Source: CAZRAL01 sp964598005
Lineage (GTDB): Bacteria > Pseudomonadota > Gammaproteobacteria > Burkholderiales > Usitatibacteraceae
DNA: 38,301 nucleotides
Reading direction: 5' to 3'
NCBI GenBank assembly: GCA_964598005.1
Contig: CAZRAL010000021.1
Coordinates: forward strand, 1-38,301
The notes beneath the pieces are model-generated. The model was not told the DNA's origin and made no database searches. It saw only the letters and a program-made list of their open reading frames with translations. Of the stretch, positions 1-7,178 are shown in pieces (the first letter of the stretch is position 1; each line of letters starts with the position of its first letter). The position numbers were made by a program, and so were the translations under genes.

Positions 1-27
1 GTAACCCCGCCCTTTGGCAAGGCCCTA

Positions 28-56
28 CTGTCAGATCAAGTCGAAACTACTACACG
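28..56. repeat. One arm of a small dispersed inverted repeat
   Basis: The stretch CTGTCAGATCAAGTCGAAAC followed by TACTAC recurs with few changes at about 20518-20544. There it forms one arm of an imperfect palindrome. Only one arm is visible here because the window starts at base 1. It abuts the decayed malic enzyme gene and probably marks the junction where that gene was cut. Confidence 0.5.
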
Positions 57-530
57 TTAACGATGAAAAGGTAACGTGATGATGGGCCGGGCGGCCATAC
101 GCTTCACCATATCCTGCTTTAATACCCCTGCTGCAAACAAGCCGAGGAATATATCGGCATCATCGATGATGACCTCACCCAGCATGCGCGCCGCAGTTTC
201 CCTGACGTAGCGGGCCTTGTTGTCGGCCATTTCTTCTTTGCGGTTTTGATAAACCACGCCGACGATATCGGTGACGGTAATATTAGACCTCTTTCGAAAC
301 TTGCGACGCTTGACATAACAGCGTTGCACGGGGGCTCAAAATCCTCATTTACTCCCTTGTAAACTCCAGTTTTTCGCCGCTATGCGCTTGCCTTCGCTCG
401 CGACTCCCGGCGAGTAGGCCAAAGCCAGATCGGGCTGGGTGGCAAGCGGCTTAGTGGGAGTAACTTCTATTTTGCCAGGGCTGGGTTTGCGGTGGTATTC
501 GAGTGCGGCTTGTTCGATACCGGTAGGCAT
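57..530 (-). pseudogene. maeB: Decayed NADP-type malic enzyme (maeB) remnant
   Basis: Two minus-strand pieces recall MaeB, which converts malate to pyruvate with reduction of NADP. The first (530 to 345) has the family N-terminus, with ALEYHRKPSPGK, VTPTKPLATQPDLALAYSPGVA, then a stop. The second (329 to 57) matches the interior, with ITVTDIVGVVYQNRKEEM, DADIFLGLFAAGVL and MVKRMAARPII, then loses the frame. The nucleotide-binding centre between the pieces and the C-terminal phosphotransacetylase-like domain are missing; intact MaeB has about 760 residues. The piece ends at a dispersed repeat arm at about 28-56. No ribosome-binding site is clear before the start at 530. I read this as a dead gene with an internal deletion. 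The family call rests on remembered motifs and is fairly secure; the exact breakpoints are not. Confidence 0.75.
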
Positions 531-658
531 TTTTTGTGGAATCAGCCTGAATCAGCCATTCTATCGCCTATAAAAAGTTTTCATCAAGTTTAGTATGCTG
601 TGTTAGCAGCCTTTCTGCTGAGTGCAGGGTGGAAATTATGAAAATCTCTGAAACAGAC

Positions 659-695
659 TTGACAAGATAAAATAAATAACTAAAATGATAGTTAT
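659..695 (+). promoter_or_regulatory. Promoter with overlapping palindromic operator for the ArsR-type gene
   Basis: A -35 TTGACA (659-664) and a -10 TAAAAT (681-686) are 16 bases apart. The palindrome ATAACTA-N6-TAGTTAT (676-695) covers the -10 and probable transcription start. ArsR-family repressors usually bind such sites and repress themselves. The same half-sites recur at 1021-1040. Confidence 0.6.
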
Positions 696-1005
696 GAAAA
701 CACGTTACATGCGTAATTTGCCAGATCACTGGGATACCGTTGCCAGGGTGTGCATTGCGCTGGGCGATTCGCACCGGCAACGAATATTGCTGCTGTTTGA
801 GCCGCGCGAGCGGCTGAATATCAAGCAGATTTGCGAGATTGCGCCACTATCCAGAACCGCAGTGAGCCATCATTTGCGTGTACTGAAAAAGGCCGGGATT
901 TTAAAAAGCGAAAAGGAGGGGAAAGAAGTGTATTTCTGGATCGATAAATTTTTTGTGAAGTATGCATTAGAAACATTGCTGGACTTTGTGCAACATGAGT
1001 ATTGA
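694..1005 (+). CDS. ArsR-family winged-helix transcriptional regulator
   Basis: This small DNA-binding protein of about 103 residues has the ArsR/SmtB fold. A helix carrying ALGDSHRQRIL is followed by the helix-turn-helix (ICEIAPLSRTAVSHHLRVLKKAGIL) and a wing (KEGKEVYFWID). The classical ELCVCDL metal site is absent. Two cysteines remain, in RVCIALG and KQICEIA, so a redox or sulfur signal is possible but unproven. The frame opens at 685 (ATGATAGTT). However, the consensus promoter places the transcript start near 693, so I prefer the ATG at 694 (leaderless) or at 709. The operator overlaps this start and is repeated before the next gene, so it probably represses itself and the downstream exported-protein genes. 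Confidence 0.85.
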   Translation: MKTRYMRNLPDHWDTVARVCIALGDSHRQRILLLFEPRERLNIKQICEIAPLSRTAVSHHLRVLKKAGILKSEKEGKEVYFWIDKFFVKYALETLLDFVQHEY

Positions 1006-1010
1006 TTTTT

Positions 1011-1040
1011 TTGGACATAAATAACTAATTTAATAGTTTT
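1011..1040 (+). promoter_or_regulatory. Second copy of the ArsR-type operator, with promoter
   Basis: ATAACTA-N6-TAGTTTT (1021-1040) copies the half-sites and spacing of the operator at 676-695, with one arm slightly degenerate. It sits between a possible -35 (TTGGAC, 1011-1016) and a weak -10 (TAGTTT, 1034-1039), just upstream of the gene starting at 1062. The shared pattern links the regulator to this operon by inference. Confidence 0.5.
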
Positions 1041-1061
1041 ATTATCAATAAGGAGCAATCA

Positions 1062-1490
1062 ATGAAAACGATTAAACAAAAATTGGCGATTGGGCTTTGT
1101 GCCTTGTGTGTGATTCAGGCCGTGCAAGCAAAGGATAGCGAGCCTTCGGCCACGGCTTCGGCGCTGGGCTCTGAGCTGGTGGTGCTGGGATCGGCTGCAA
1201 CTTTGTCAACCCTTGCTGCATCGAGCGCGCTGGTGATCGCTGCCGTTGAGCCGGTCGGTGAATCGGTGACGGTAGTGTTGAAATCTGCCTCCGATGCGGG
1301 TGAAATATCGATCCACGTAGCCCGGGATGTGGTCAAAGAAGTAGGGGTATCGGTAGGAAATACGATTTCAGTGGTTTCCGAAGCCACAGGTTATGCGCTC
1401 GTCGCATCTGGCAAGGTGCTGGCATTTATTCCCAATGCACTGGGCAAAGAATTGTTGCATCACTCCAAATCAGTCGTTAAAAACAAATAG
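1062..1490 (+). CDS. Small exported protein of unknown function
   Basis: The protein has 142 residues with a Sec-type signal peptide (MKTIKQKLAIGLCALCVIQ, cleavage likely after AVQA). The mature part is rich in Ala, Val, Ser and Gly, with a hydrophobic stretch (SAATLSTLAASSALVIAAV). Amphipathic beta-like stretches follow (VTVVLKSASDAGEISIHVA and VGVSVGNTISVVSEATGY). The C-terminus is basic. I do not recognise a named domain. The start is firm because AAGGAG lies 6 bases upstream. The stop is 10 bases before the DUF2145 gene, so the two are probably co-transcribed under the palindrome at 1021-1040. It may be a periplasmic or membrane-associated partner of the DUF2145 protein; this is inference from adjacency only. 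Confidence 0.8.
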   Translation: MKTIKQKLAIGLCALCVIQAVQAKDSEPSATASALGSELVVLGSAATLSTLAASSALVIAAVEPVGESVTVVLKSASDAGEISIHVARDVVKEVGVSVGNTISVVSEATGYALVASGKVLAFIPNALGKELLHHSKSVVKNK

Positions 1491-1500
1491 GGAGCACAGC

Positions 1501-2295
1501 ATGGTCAACTATTTAATGCGGATGACAGCGCTCATATTGACTGTCGCTACTACTGCCGTTTATGCGGGGCAAACTTGCTCGGAAAAAACACTGGCTACGA
1601 GTGAAATTCAGCAGGCATTCCGTGCAGCCAACAAACTTCGGCAAACCTTGATCGATAACGACGTACAGGTGGCGCTGATTGCGCGCATCGGACAGGATTT
1701 AAGCAAGTACGGCTTGCGCTACTCTCATGTTGGGTTTGTGCTGCGCGATCATCCCAAAGGAAAATGGATCGTTATTCATGAACTGAATCGTTGCGGCACC
1801 GGTGAATCGGAGATTTACGATGAAGGATTGGCCAATTTTTTTCTGGATGACATGATTGGTTTTGATAGCCTCGTGGTGATTCCGGATCGTGAGAAACAGC
1901 GCCGATTGGTGGCCACTTTCTCATCGCAAACTCCGGGAGCACTGCATTCATCAGCCTACAATATGCTGGCTTATCCCTTCTCTACAAAATATCAAAATTC
2001 GAATGGATGGATTCTGGAAGTACTCTCTGCCTCGCTAATGGAAAAATCGATGCCAACTCGCAGCAACGTTCAAGACTGGTACAAGATGAATGGATATGTC
2101 CCCGCAACGATCAGGCTATCAGCGCTGGAACGTTTGGGGGGCCGCTTGTTTCGCGCCAATGTGGCGTTTGACGATCAACCTTTTGGCGAACGAATGAGCG
2201 GACAAATTGAATTTGTGTCGGTCGAATCGATTGCTGATTTCTACACCGGAAAAATCGACAAGAATGCGAAGAAAATGGCTCTAAAAACAGACTAA
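1501..2295 (+). CDS. DUF2145 family exported protein
   Basis: The protein has 264 residues with a signal peptide (MVNYLMRMTALILTVATTAV, then YAG). The mature part matches my memory of DUF2145, with ALIARIGQDLSKYGLRYSHVGFV near residue 60 and a conserved HELNRCGTG segment. The paired Ser-His and Asn-Arg-Cys elements recall NlpC/P60-like cysteine hydrolases, but I cannot confirm a catalytic triad. The frame is open from 1393, but the ATG at 1501 is chosen because GGGAG lies just upstream and it gives a normal signal peptide. It follows the small exported protein by 10 bases and precedes the DUF3859 gene by 80 bases. The activity is unknown. Confidence 0.85.
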   Translation: MVNYLMRMTALILTVATTAVYAGQTCSEKTLATSEIQQAFRAANKLRQTLIDNDVQVALIARIGQDLSKYGLRYSHVGFVLRDHPKGKWIVIHELNRCGTGESEIYDEGLANFFLDDMIGFDSLVVIPDREKQRRLVATFSSQTPGALHSSAYNMLAYPFSTKYQNSNGWILEVLSASLMEKSMPTRSNVQDWYKMNGYVPATIRLSALERLGGRLFRANVAFDDQPFGERMSGQIEFVSVESIADFYTGKIDKNAKKMALKTD

Positions 2296-2309
2296 AAGTC
2301 TGGTAAACA

Positions 2310-2340
2310 AACCGCTATTCGGCGGGCGGTTAGAAGTATT
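2310..2340 (+). terminator. Possible hairpin terminator or attenuator
   Basis: A stem AACCGC/GCGGTT (2310-2315 with 2326-2331) is followed by a short T-rich stretch (ATTTTT, from 2339). It lies between the DUF2145 and DUF3859 genes, so it may reduce read-through into the latter. The stem is short, so the call is tentative. Confidence 0.3.
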
Positions 2341-2375
2341 TTTGATGAAAAAACAAATCAAGAAGGGAGATCAAA

Positions 2376-3449
2376 ATGAGGTTATATCGTTTTCTGTTTA
2401 TTTTTATGTTGTGCACTGTTCAATCTGTTTACGCGGGCTATTTGCTCGATCTCAAATCGATTACGCTCGATACTTTTTTTGGTAAGGAAATCAAGGATGA
2501 TTCACTGCGGGCAGCCTTGGGTACGGTTTTAAATTTATCCATTGATATTCCAAAAGATTATGTACTGATAGAGCCGGATCAGGTGCCAAGTGCGCTACGC
2601 GATTATATTTTTTGGACAGATCCAGCTGTCTTGCAAAAAGGAGAGCGAACGAATGGCCCATCTGCGCCCAAAGGCTTTCTGTATGGTGGCTATATCTCGC
2701 AGCATGATCACGTGGATTACGATAAACAGCTCGATATGTTTATCGGTTTAGAAGATGAGGTCCATTTAAGAATGGCCGAAAAAAAATATCAGGATTTTTC
2801 TTGCATAAGGTACGAAGTAGACGACTATCCCATTTTGTTGTGTAGAGGAACGAAAGCAAAGACCGGCAAATACCGTTTGTGGGCCTATGTTGGGACCAAT
2901 TTAGGGAAAGATCTTCTATTCATTTCATTTCAGCCCCCAGGGAACAGCCATATGATAGGAGATATGGTGTGGGATTCGCTGGTTAAAAATTTGAAGAAAA
3001 GCAGCAAACACAGCAAGCCGTGGAGCGCCAGGATTGTCGATTTCGGCATTTATGAAGATCTAAAAGGAAAAAAGGAAGCCGATTCAAATATGGCAGGAGG
3101 AAGGATAACCGTATACGGTACAAAATTAATCAAGGAAACCGATCAAGTATGGGCGCATAGGGGATTGAGCTTTGGTTTTCGCTATGTGCTTCTCGATGGA
3201 CCTGATTGGGATGCAGATGTGGTCATCAAGGTCAAACATCCTTCTCCGCTAGAAGACCCGGAAACAAAAAAGAAATTTTCTACCAGTGAATGGAGCCAGA
3301 AAGTGCGCGTTGGAAACATGAACTGGAATACGGGTTGGAGTTTCGAGCATGATTGGGAAATCGTTCCCGGAGAGTGGCTCATAGAACTCTACGTTGGCGA
3401 TACCAAATTGGCCGAGAAAAAATTCTTTGTTAAAGATGCAAGGGAGTAG
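2376..3449 (+). CDS. Exported protein with C-terminal DUF3859 domain
   Basis: The protein has 357 residues and a signal peptide (MRLYRFLFIFMLCTVQSVYA, cleavage before GYLLD). The first 210 residues are not recognised and carry several charged and aromatic segments. From about residue 215 a DUF3859-like domain follows: ARIVDFGIYED, then a central GLSFGFRYVL strand and the ending WEIVPGEWLIELYVGDTKLAEKKFFV. This domain is usually a stand-alone periplasmic beta-sandwich of unknown role. AAGGGAG lies 8 bases before the ATG. It follows the DUF2145 gene on the same strand with a small hairpin between, so it may be partly co-transcribed. Confidence 0.82.
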   Translation: MRLYRFLFIFMLCTVQSVYAGYLLDLKSITLDTFFGKEIKDDSLRAALGTVLNLSIDIPKDYVLIEPDQVPSALRDYIFWTDPAVLQKGERTNGPSAPKGFLYGGYISQHDHVDYDKQLDMFIGLEDEVHLRMAEKKYQDFSCIRYEVDDYPILLCRGTKAKTGKYRLWAYVGTNLGKDLLFISFQPPGNSHMIGDMVWDSLVKNLKKSSKHSKPWSARIVDFGIYEDLKGKKEADSNMAGGRITVYGTKLIKETDQVWAHRGLSFGFRYVLLDGPDWDADVVIKVKHPSPLEDPETKKKFSTSEWSQKVRVGNMNWNTGWSFEHDWEIVPGEWLIELYVGDTKLAEKKFFVKDARE

Positions 3450-3509
3450 TAGTTATCTTTTATCAGAGCGTAATCGAGCGAGAATAAACTCAGTGGGCAT
3501 CGTACAAAA

Positions 3510-4769
3510 ATGAATAAACGCCAATTTCTAACCGGCCTTGGTTTGGGTTGTTTAAGCGGCATGGTCAGGGCATTTCCCTTTCACTTCGATAAAAATGCAC
3601 CGTTGATGAACCCGTGCCTCGATCCCCTCCCCGCTGCCATGCAAAACTATGCGCTGGTGAAGGCGGCATGGCAAGGGTTAGCTCCCGAGCGGGTATGGGA
3701 TACTCATGCTCATTTGCTGGGTAACGGTGACTCCGGCAGCGGTTGCTGGATCAATCCACAAATGGAATCCCTCGCGCATCCGCAGCAGTTCCTGCAGCGC
3801 AAATTTTTTCTCAACGCTTCCTGCGTTTCGGAAAAAATGTCCGAGCTCGACGAAAGTTATGTCGCCCGCCTCGTCAAGTTGCTGGCCGCCTTTCCGTCAG
3901 GGGCAAGTTTATTGCTTTTCGCCTTCGACCATACCTATCAGGAAAATGGCGAGCGTCTTGATGCGCAGACAGCTTTTCATGTGCCCAATCGCTATGCGGC
4001 ACAGATTGCCAAACGCTACCCGGAGCGTTTCAAATGCGTGGCATCCATTCATCCCTATCGCAAGGATGCCGTGGAAGCGCTTGCAGAAGTCGTGGTCAAT
4101 GGTGCCGTGGCGATTAAATGGCTACCGTCGTCGATGGGCATCGACCCTGCCTCTGCGCGCTGCAACAAGTTTTATGAAGCCTTGAAGCAACACAACCTGC
4201 CGCTGATTACCCATGCGGGAGAAGAGCGAGCGGTAAAGGGTGCGCATCAGCAGGATTTTGGCAATCCGCTGCGGCTGCGTCGCGCCCTGGAGCATGGTGT
4301 ACGGGTCGTTGTGGCGCATTGCGCCAGCATGGGGGAGGATAGGGATATCGACAAGGGCCCCCACGGCCCCTATCGTGAATGTTTTGCGCTGTTTTCCCGG
4401 TTGATGCAGGAATCACGATACGAGGGGCGCTTGTTCGGCGATATTTCTGCTTTGCCGCAAACCAACCGGGTTGGTTATTTGCCCCGCATCGTTGAGCGCA
4501 CCGAATGGCATTCGCGTCTGCTGAATGGGTCGGATTACCCTTTGCCCGGCGTGATGCCGTTATTTTCCATCGATCTGCTGGTAAAAAATAAGTGGTTGAA
4601 AGCCACTGAAGCGGCGGTGTTGAAGCAGATTCGTGCCTACAATCCCCTGTTGTTCGATTTTGTGCTGAAGCGCAGTGTACGCATCGATGGACAACGTTTG
4701 AGCGATGCCATTTTTGAGACGCGGCATTTTTTTGAACGCAACCCTATACAAAGAAAAAACCATGAGTGA
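3510..4769 (+). CDS. Amidohydrolase-family metal-dependent hydrolase (exported)
   Basis: The protein has 419 residues and an N-terminal leader (NKRQFLTGLGLGCLSGMV) with a Lys-Arg pair. It resembles a Tat signal but lacks a strict twin arginine. The TIM-barrel amidohydrolase (PF04909-type) motifs are in order: DTHAHLL (HxH at about residues 66-68), THAGEE (His near 235), VAHCAS (His near 270) and NGSDYPLPG (Asp near 341). These would hold one catalytic metal. The family contains hydrolases and decarboxylases of cyclic or amide substrates, and the substrate cannot be read here. The last 8 bases overlap the start of the LplT–PlsC fusion (ATGAGTGA), so the two are translationally coupled. No clear ribosome site precedes the start. 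Confidence 0.85.
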   Translation: MNKRQFLTGLGLGCLSGMVRAFPFHFDKNAPLMNPCLDPLPAAMQNYALVKAAWQGLAPERVWDTHAHLLGNGDSGSGCWINPQMESLAHPQQFLQRKFFLNASCVSEKMSELDESYVARLVKLLAAFPSGASLLLFAFDHTYQENGERLDAQTAFHVPNRYAAQIAKRYPERFKCVASIHPYRKDAVEALAEVVVNGAVAIKWLPSSMGIDPASARCNKFYEALKQHNLPLITHAGEERAVKGAHQQDFGNPLRLRRALEHGVRVVVAHCASMGEDRDIDKGPHGPYRECFALFSRLMQESRYEGRLFGDISALPQTNRVGYLPRIVERTEWHSRLLNGSDYPLPGVMPLFSIDLLVKNKWLKATEAAVLKQIRAYNPLLFDFVLKRSVRIDGQRLSDAIFETRHFFERNPIQRKNHE

Positions 4770-6651
4770 GCCGCAGACCCAAAACCAGTTTGAACTGCTC
4801 ACCCAGCGCCGCTTTGCACCATTTTTCTGGACCCAGTTTTTAGGCGCGGGCAACGACAATATTTTCAAATTCGCCTTTACCGTTTTGGCGACCTATCATG
4901 CGGCGGAATGGGGCGGGCTGGATGCAAAACTGGCCGGGCCGGTCATCGGTGGCTTGTTTATTCTGCCATTCGTGCTGTTTTCAGCCACCGCAGGACAACT
5001 GGCCGATAAATACGATAAGGCGATGCTGGCGCGGCTAGTCAAGAACATGGAAATTGTCTTTATGCTGGTCATCAGCGCCGGCTTTGTATTTCAATTGGCT
5101 GCGTTGTTGTTTGTGGGCGTATTTTTGATGGGCTGTCACTCCACCTTATTCGGGCCCGTGAAGTTTGCCTATTTGCCGCAACATTTGTCGGACGCTGAAT
5201 TGACCGGCGGCAACGGCTTGGTGGAAATGGGAACTTTTGTCGCCATTTTGCTGGGCACCATGCTGGGCGGAGCGTTAGTGGCCATTCCGGGTGCAGGGCC
5301 GACTTATGTGGCTGTTGCCGCTTTGGTGGTAGCGGTGATTGGGCGTGTTGCTGCGGGATGGTGGCCGGCTTCACCGCCACCCGCACCGCAATTGAAAGTT
5401 AACTGGAATCCGGTTACCGAAACCTGGGCCAATCTTGAAATCGCCTACCGTAATCGCACGGTTTTTTTGTCGCTTATCGGCAATTCCTGGCTATGGTTTT
5501 TCGGTTCGATTTTTCTGACCTCGTTTACTGGATTTGCCAAGGAAGTACTGGGCGGCAATGAACAGGTGGTGACGCTGTTATTGGCGCTTTTTTCGGTAGG
5601 CATAGGGGTAGGGTGTGTACTGTGCGAAAAAATGTCCGGGCATAAAGTCGAGATTGGGCTGGTTCCATTCGGATCCATCGGCATGACCTTGTTTGCGGTC
5701 GATCTGTATTTTGCTTCTCGCGGCAGTGCATCGGGTGCGCTCGTTGGTGCAGCCGAGTTTATAAAGTATTGGCAAAACTGGCGGGTTATGGGCGATCTTT
5801 TTCTGCTGGCCATGTTTGCGGGCTTTTATAGCGTGCCGCTGTATGCCTTGATGCAATCACGTGCCGAGCCGGCCTATCGGGCGCGCATCATTGCGGCCAA
5901 CAATATTCTCAATGCCATTTTCATGGTGGTGGCTTCACTGATGGCCGCAGCGTTGTTATCGGCCGGGTTGACGCTGCCAGAGCTTTTTCTGGTGGTGGGC
6001 ATCATGAATGCAGCGGTTGCGCTCTATATTTATCGGCTGATTCCCGAATTCCTGATGCGCTTCATTGTGTGGATGTTAATCCACACGTTTTACCGCGTGG
6101 AAAAAAAGGGCCTTGAAAATATCCCCGACAGCGGCCCTTGCGTACTGGTTTGCAATCACGTCAGTTTTGTCGATGCACTGGTCATCGGCGGATGTATCGC
6201 ACGTCCGGTGCGATTTGTAATGGACCACCGGATTTTCAAAATACCAGTATTGAATTTTGTGTTTCGCACCAGTAAGACGATCCCCATCGCGCCCGCCCGT
6301 GAGGACGAAGCGATGCTGAATCGTGCCTATGAAGAGATTGCCAGAGGATTGGAAGCTGGCGATGTGATTTGCATTTTTCCCGAGGGGCGCATCACCGAGG
6401 ATGGCGAGATGAATATATTCAAATCCGGCATTCGGCGCATTGTCGATAAAACCCCAGTGCCCGTAATACCGATGGCGTTGTGCGGGCTGTGGGGGAGCTT
6501 TTTCTCGCGCTGGGGCGGCAAGGCGATGCGTTATCCACGCGGTGTTTTTTCCCGAATCGCGCTGGTTGCAGATACATCCTGGCCGCCAGAGCAGGCGACG
6601 CCAGAAGCGTTGCAGGCGAAGGTTTTGGAACTACGCGGGGAGTGGAGATAA
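4762..6651 (+). CDS. LplT-type MFS transporter fused to a PlsC-type acyltransferase
   Basis: The protein has 629 residues. The first 425 or so form a 12-segment MFS transporter close to LplT, the lysophospholipid flippase (FFWTQFLGAGNDNIFKFAF, then GQLADKYDKA). The last 190 form a PlsC acyltransferase with the HX4D box (NHVSFVD) and the FPEGRITEDG block. Together they would flip lysophospholipid inward and re-acylate it. In many relatives a third AMP-ligase domain (as in Aas) activates the acyl group; it is absent here. The frame is open from 4705, but the ATG at 4762 matches the family N-terminus (MSEPQTQNQFELL) and overlaps the upstream gene. The C-terminal LRGEWR looks like a natural end. 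Confidence 0.9.
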   Translation: MSEPQTQNQFELLTQRRFAPFFWTQFLGAGNDNIFKFAFTVLATYHAAEWGGLDAKLAGPVIGGLFILPFVLFSATAGQLADKYDKAMLARLVKNMEIVFMLVISAGFVFQLAALLFVGVFLMGCHSTLFGPVKFAYLPQHLSDAELTGGNGLVEMGTFVAILLGTMLGGALVAIPGAGPTYVAVAALVVAVIGRVAAGWWPASPPPAPQLKVNWNPVTETWANLEIAYRNRTVFLSLIGNSWLWFFGSIFLTSFTGFAKEVLGGNEQVVTLLLALFSVGIGVGCVLCEKMSGHKVEIGLVPFGSIGMTLFAVDLYFASRGSASGALVGAAEFIKYWQNWRVMGDLFLLAMFAGFYSVPLYALMQSRAEPAYRARIIAANNILNAIFMVVASLMAAALLSAGLTLPELFLVVGIMNAAVALYIYRLIPEFLMRFIVWMLIHTFYRVEKKGLENIPDSGPCVLVCNHVSFVDALVIGGCIARPVRFVMDHRIFKIPVLNFVFRTSKTIPIAPAREDEAMLNRAYEEIARGLEAGDVICIFPEGRITEDGEMNIFKSGIRRIVDKTPVPVIPMALCGLWGSFFSRWGGKAMRYPRGVFSRIALVADTSWPPEQATPEALQAKVLELRGEWR

Positions 6652-6695
6652 CCAGAGTTCTCCATGAAAACCAATTCTCTGGCTATAAATCACCC

Positions 6696-6821
6696 TCGTC
6701 ATTCCCGCGAAAGCGGGAATCCAGTGACTTTGTTGGTCAATCGTTTTTGCAAAAATTCAAAAACGCCACTGGGCCCCGCTGCAGCCTGCCCTCGAATGCA
6801 TTAGTCGGGGGCGAGGACGAC
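6696..6821. repeat. Palindromic intergenic repeat with a dRS3-like core
   Basis: ATTCCCGCGAAAGCGGGAAT (6701-6720) is a perfect short palindrome of the ATTCCC-N8-GGGAAT type known as dRS3 in Neisseria. Similar repeats occur in other proteobacteria. A looser inverted partner (CACTGGGCCCCGC, then GGGGGCGAGGACGA) ends near 6821. The whole unit could fold as an extended hairpin just after the LplT–PlsC gene. Confidence 0.55.
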
Positions 6822-6878
6822 AAATTTTTTGTGCTTGTATAGACCTGCGTCAAGCAAAAATAAAGCAACTTTCTTATG

Positions 6879-7135
6879 AACTGATGTTGCGCGCTGCCAA
6901 GGATTTTTTTGCCGGAAAGACCTATGTCACAGAAAACAGCTTTGTTTCTACAATCTACGACCAGACTTCCCCCTTTTCAAAGGGGATCGAGGGGGATTTT
7001 CGGTGCTTGTCGCTAGCTCAATGACCGCAAATCTCCCCTCCGCCCCTCTTTTTCAAAGAGGGGAACCCAAGCGGAAATTTTTTCACGAGATAGCCATTTC
7101 ACAGACAGGGCGTTTTACCTCTGCGCAACATTAGT
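6879..7135 (+). repeat. R-family repeat, copy 1 (MITE-like, 257 bp)
   Basis: The terminal inverted repeats are AACTGATGTTGCGCGCTG on the left and the inverse of CACTAATGTTGCGCAGAG on the right. Inside are C-rich hairpins (TTCCCCCTTTTCAAAGGGG, then CCCCTCTTTTTCAAAGAGGGG with flanks). An inverted, more diverged copy lies at 11472-11773 and a short copy at 38023-38114. No coding sequence is seen. The gap 6652-7178 holds only this element and the palindrome at 6696-6821. Confidence 0.65.
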
Positions 7136-7178
7136 GATGAAAACAAGTTTTTGGTGAAATATAAAACGGGAGGCAACC

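Noticed and set aside
6967..7066. CRISPR array from repeated C-rich hairpins
   Set aside because: There are only two inverted hairpin units with no regular spacers and no cas genes.
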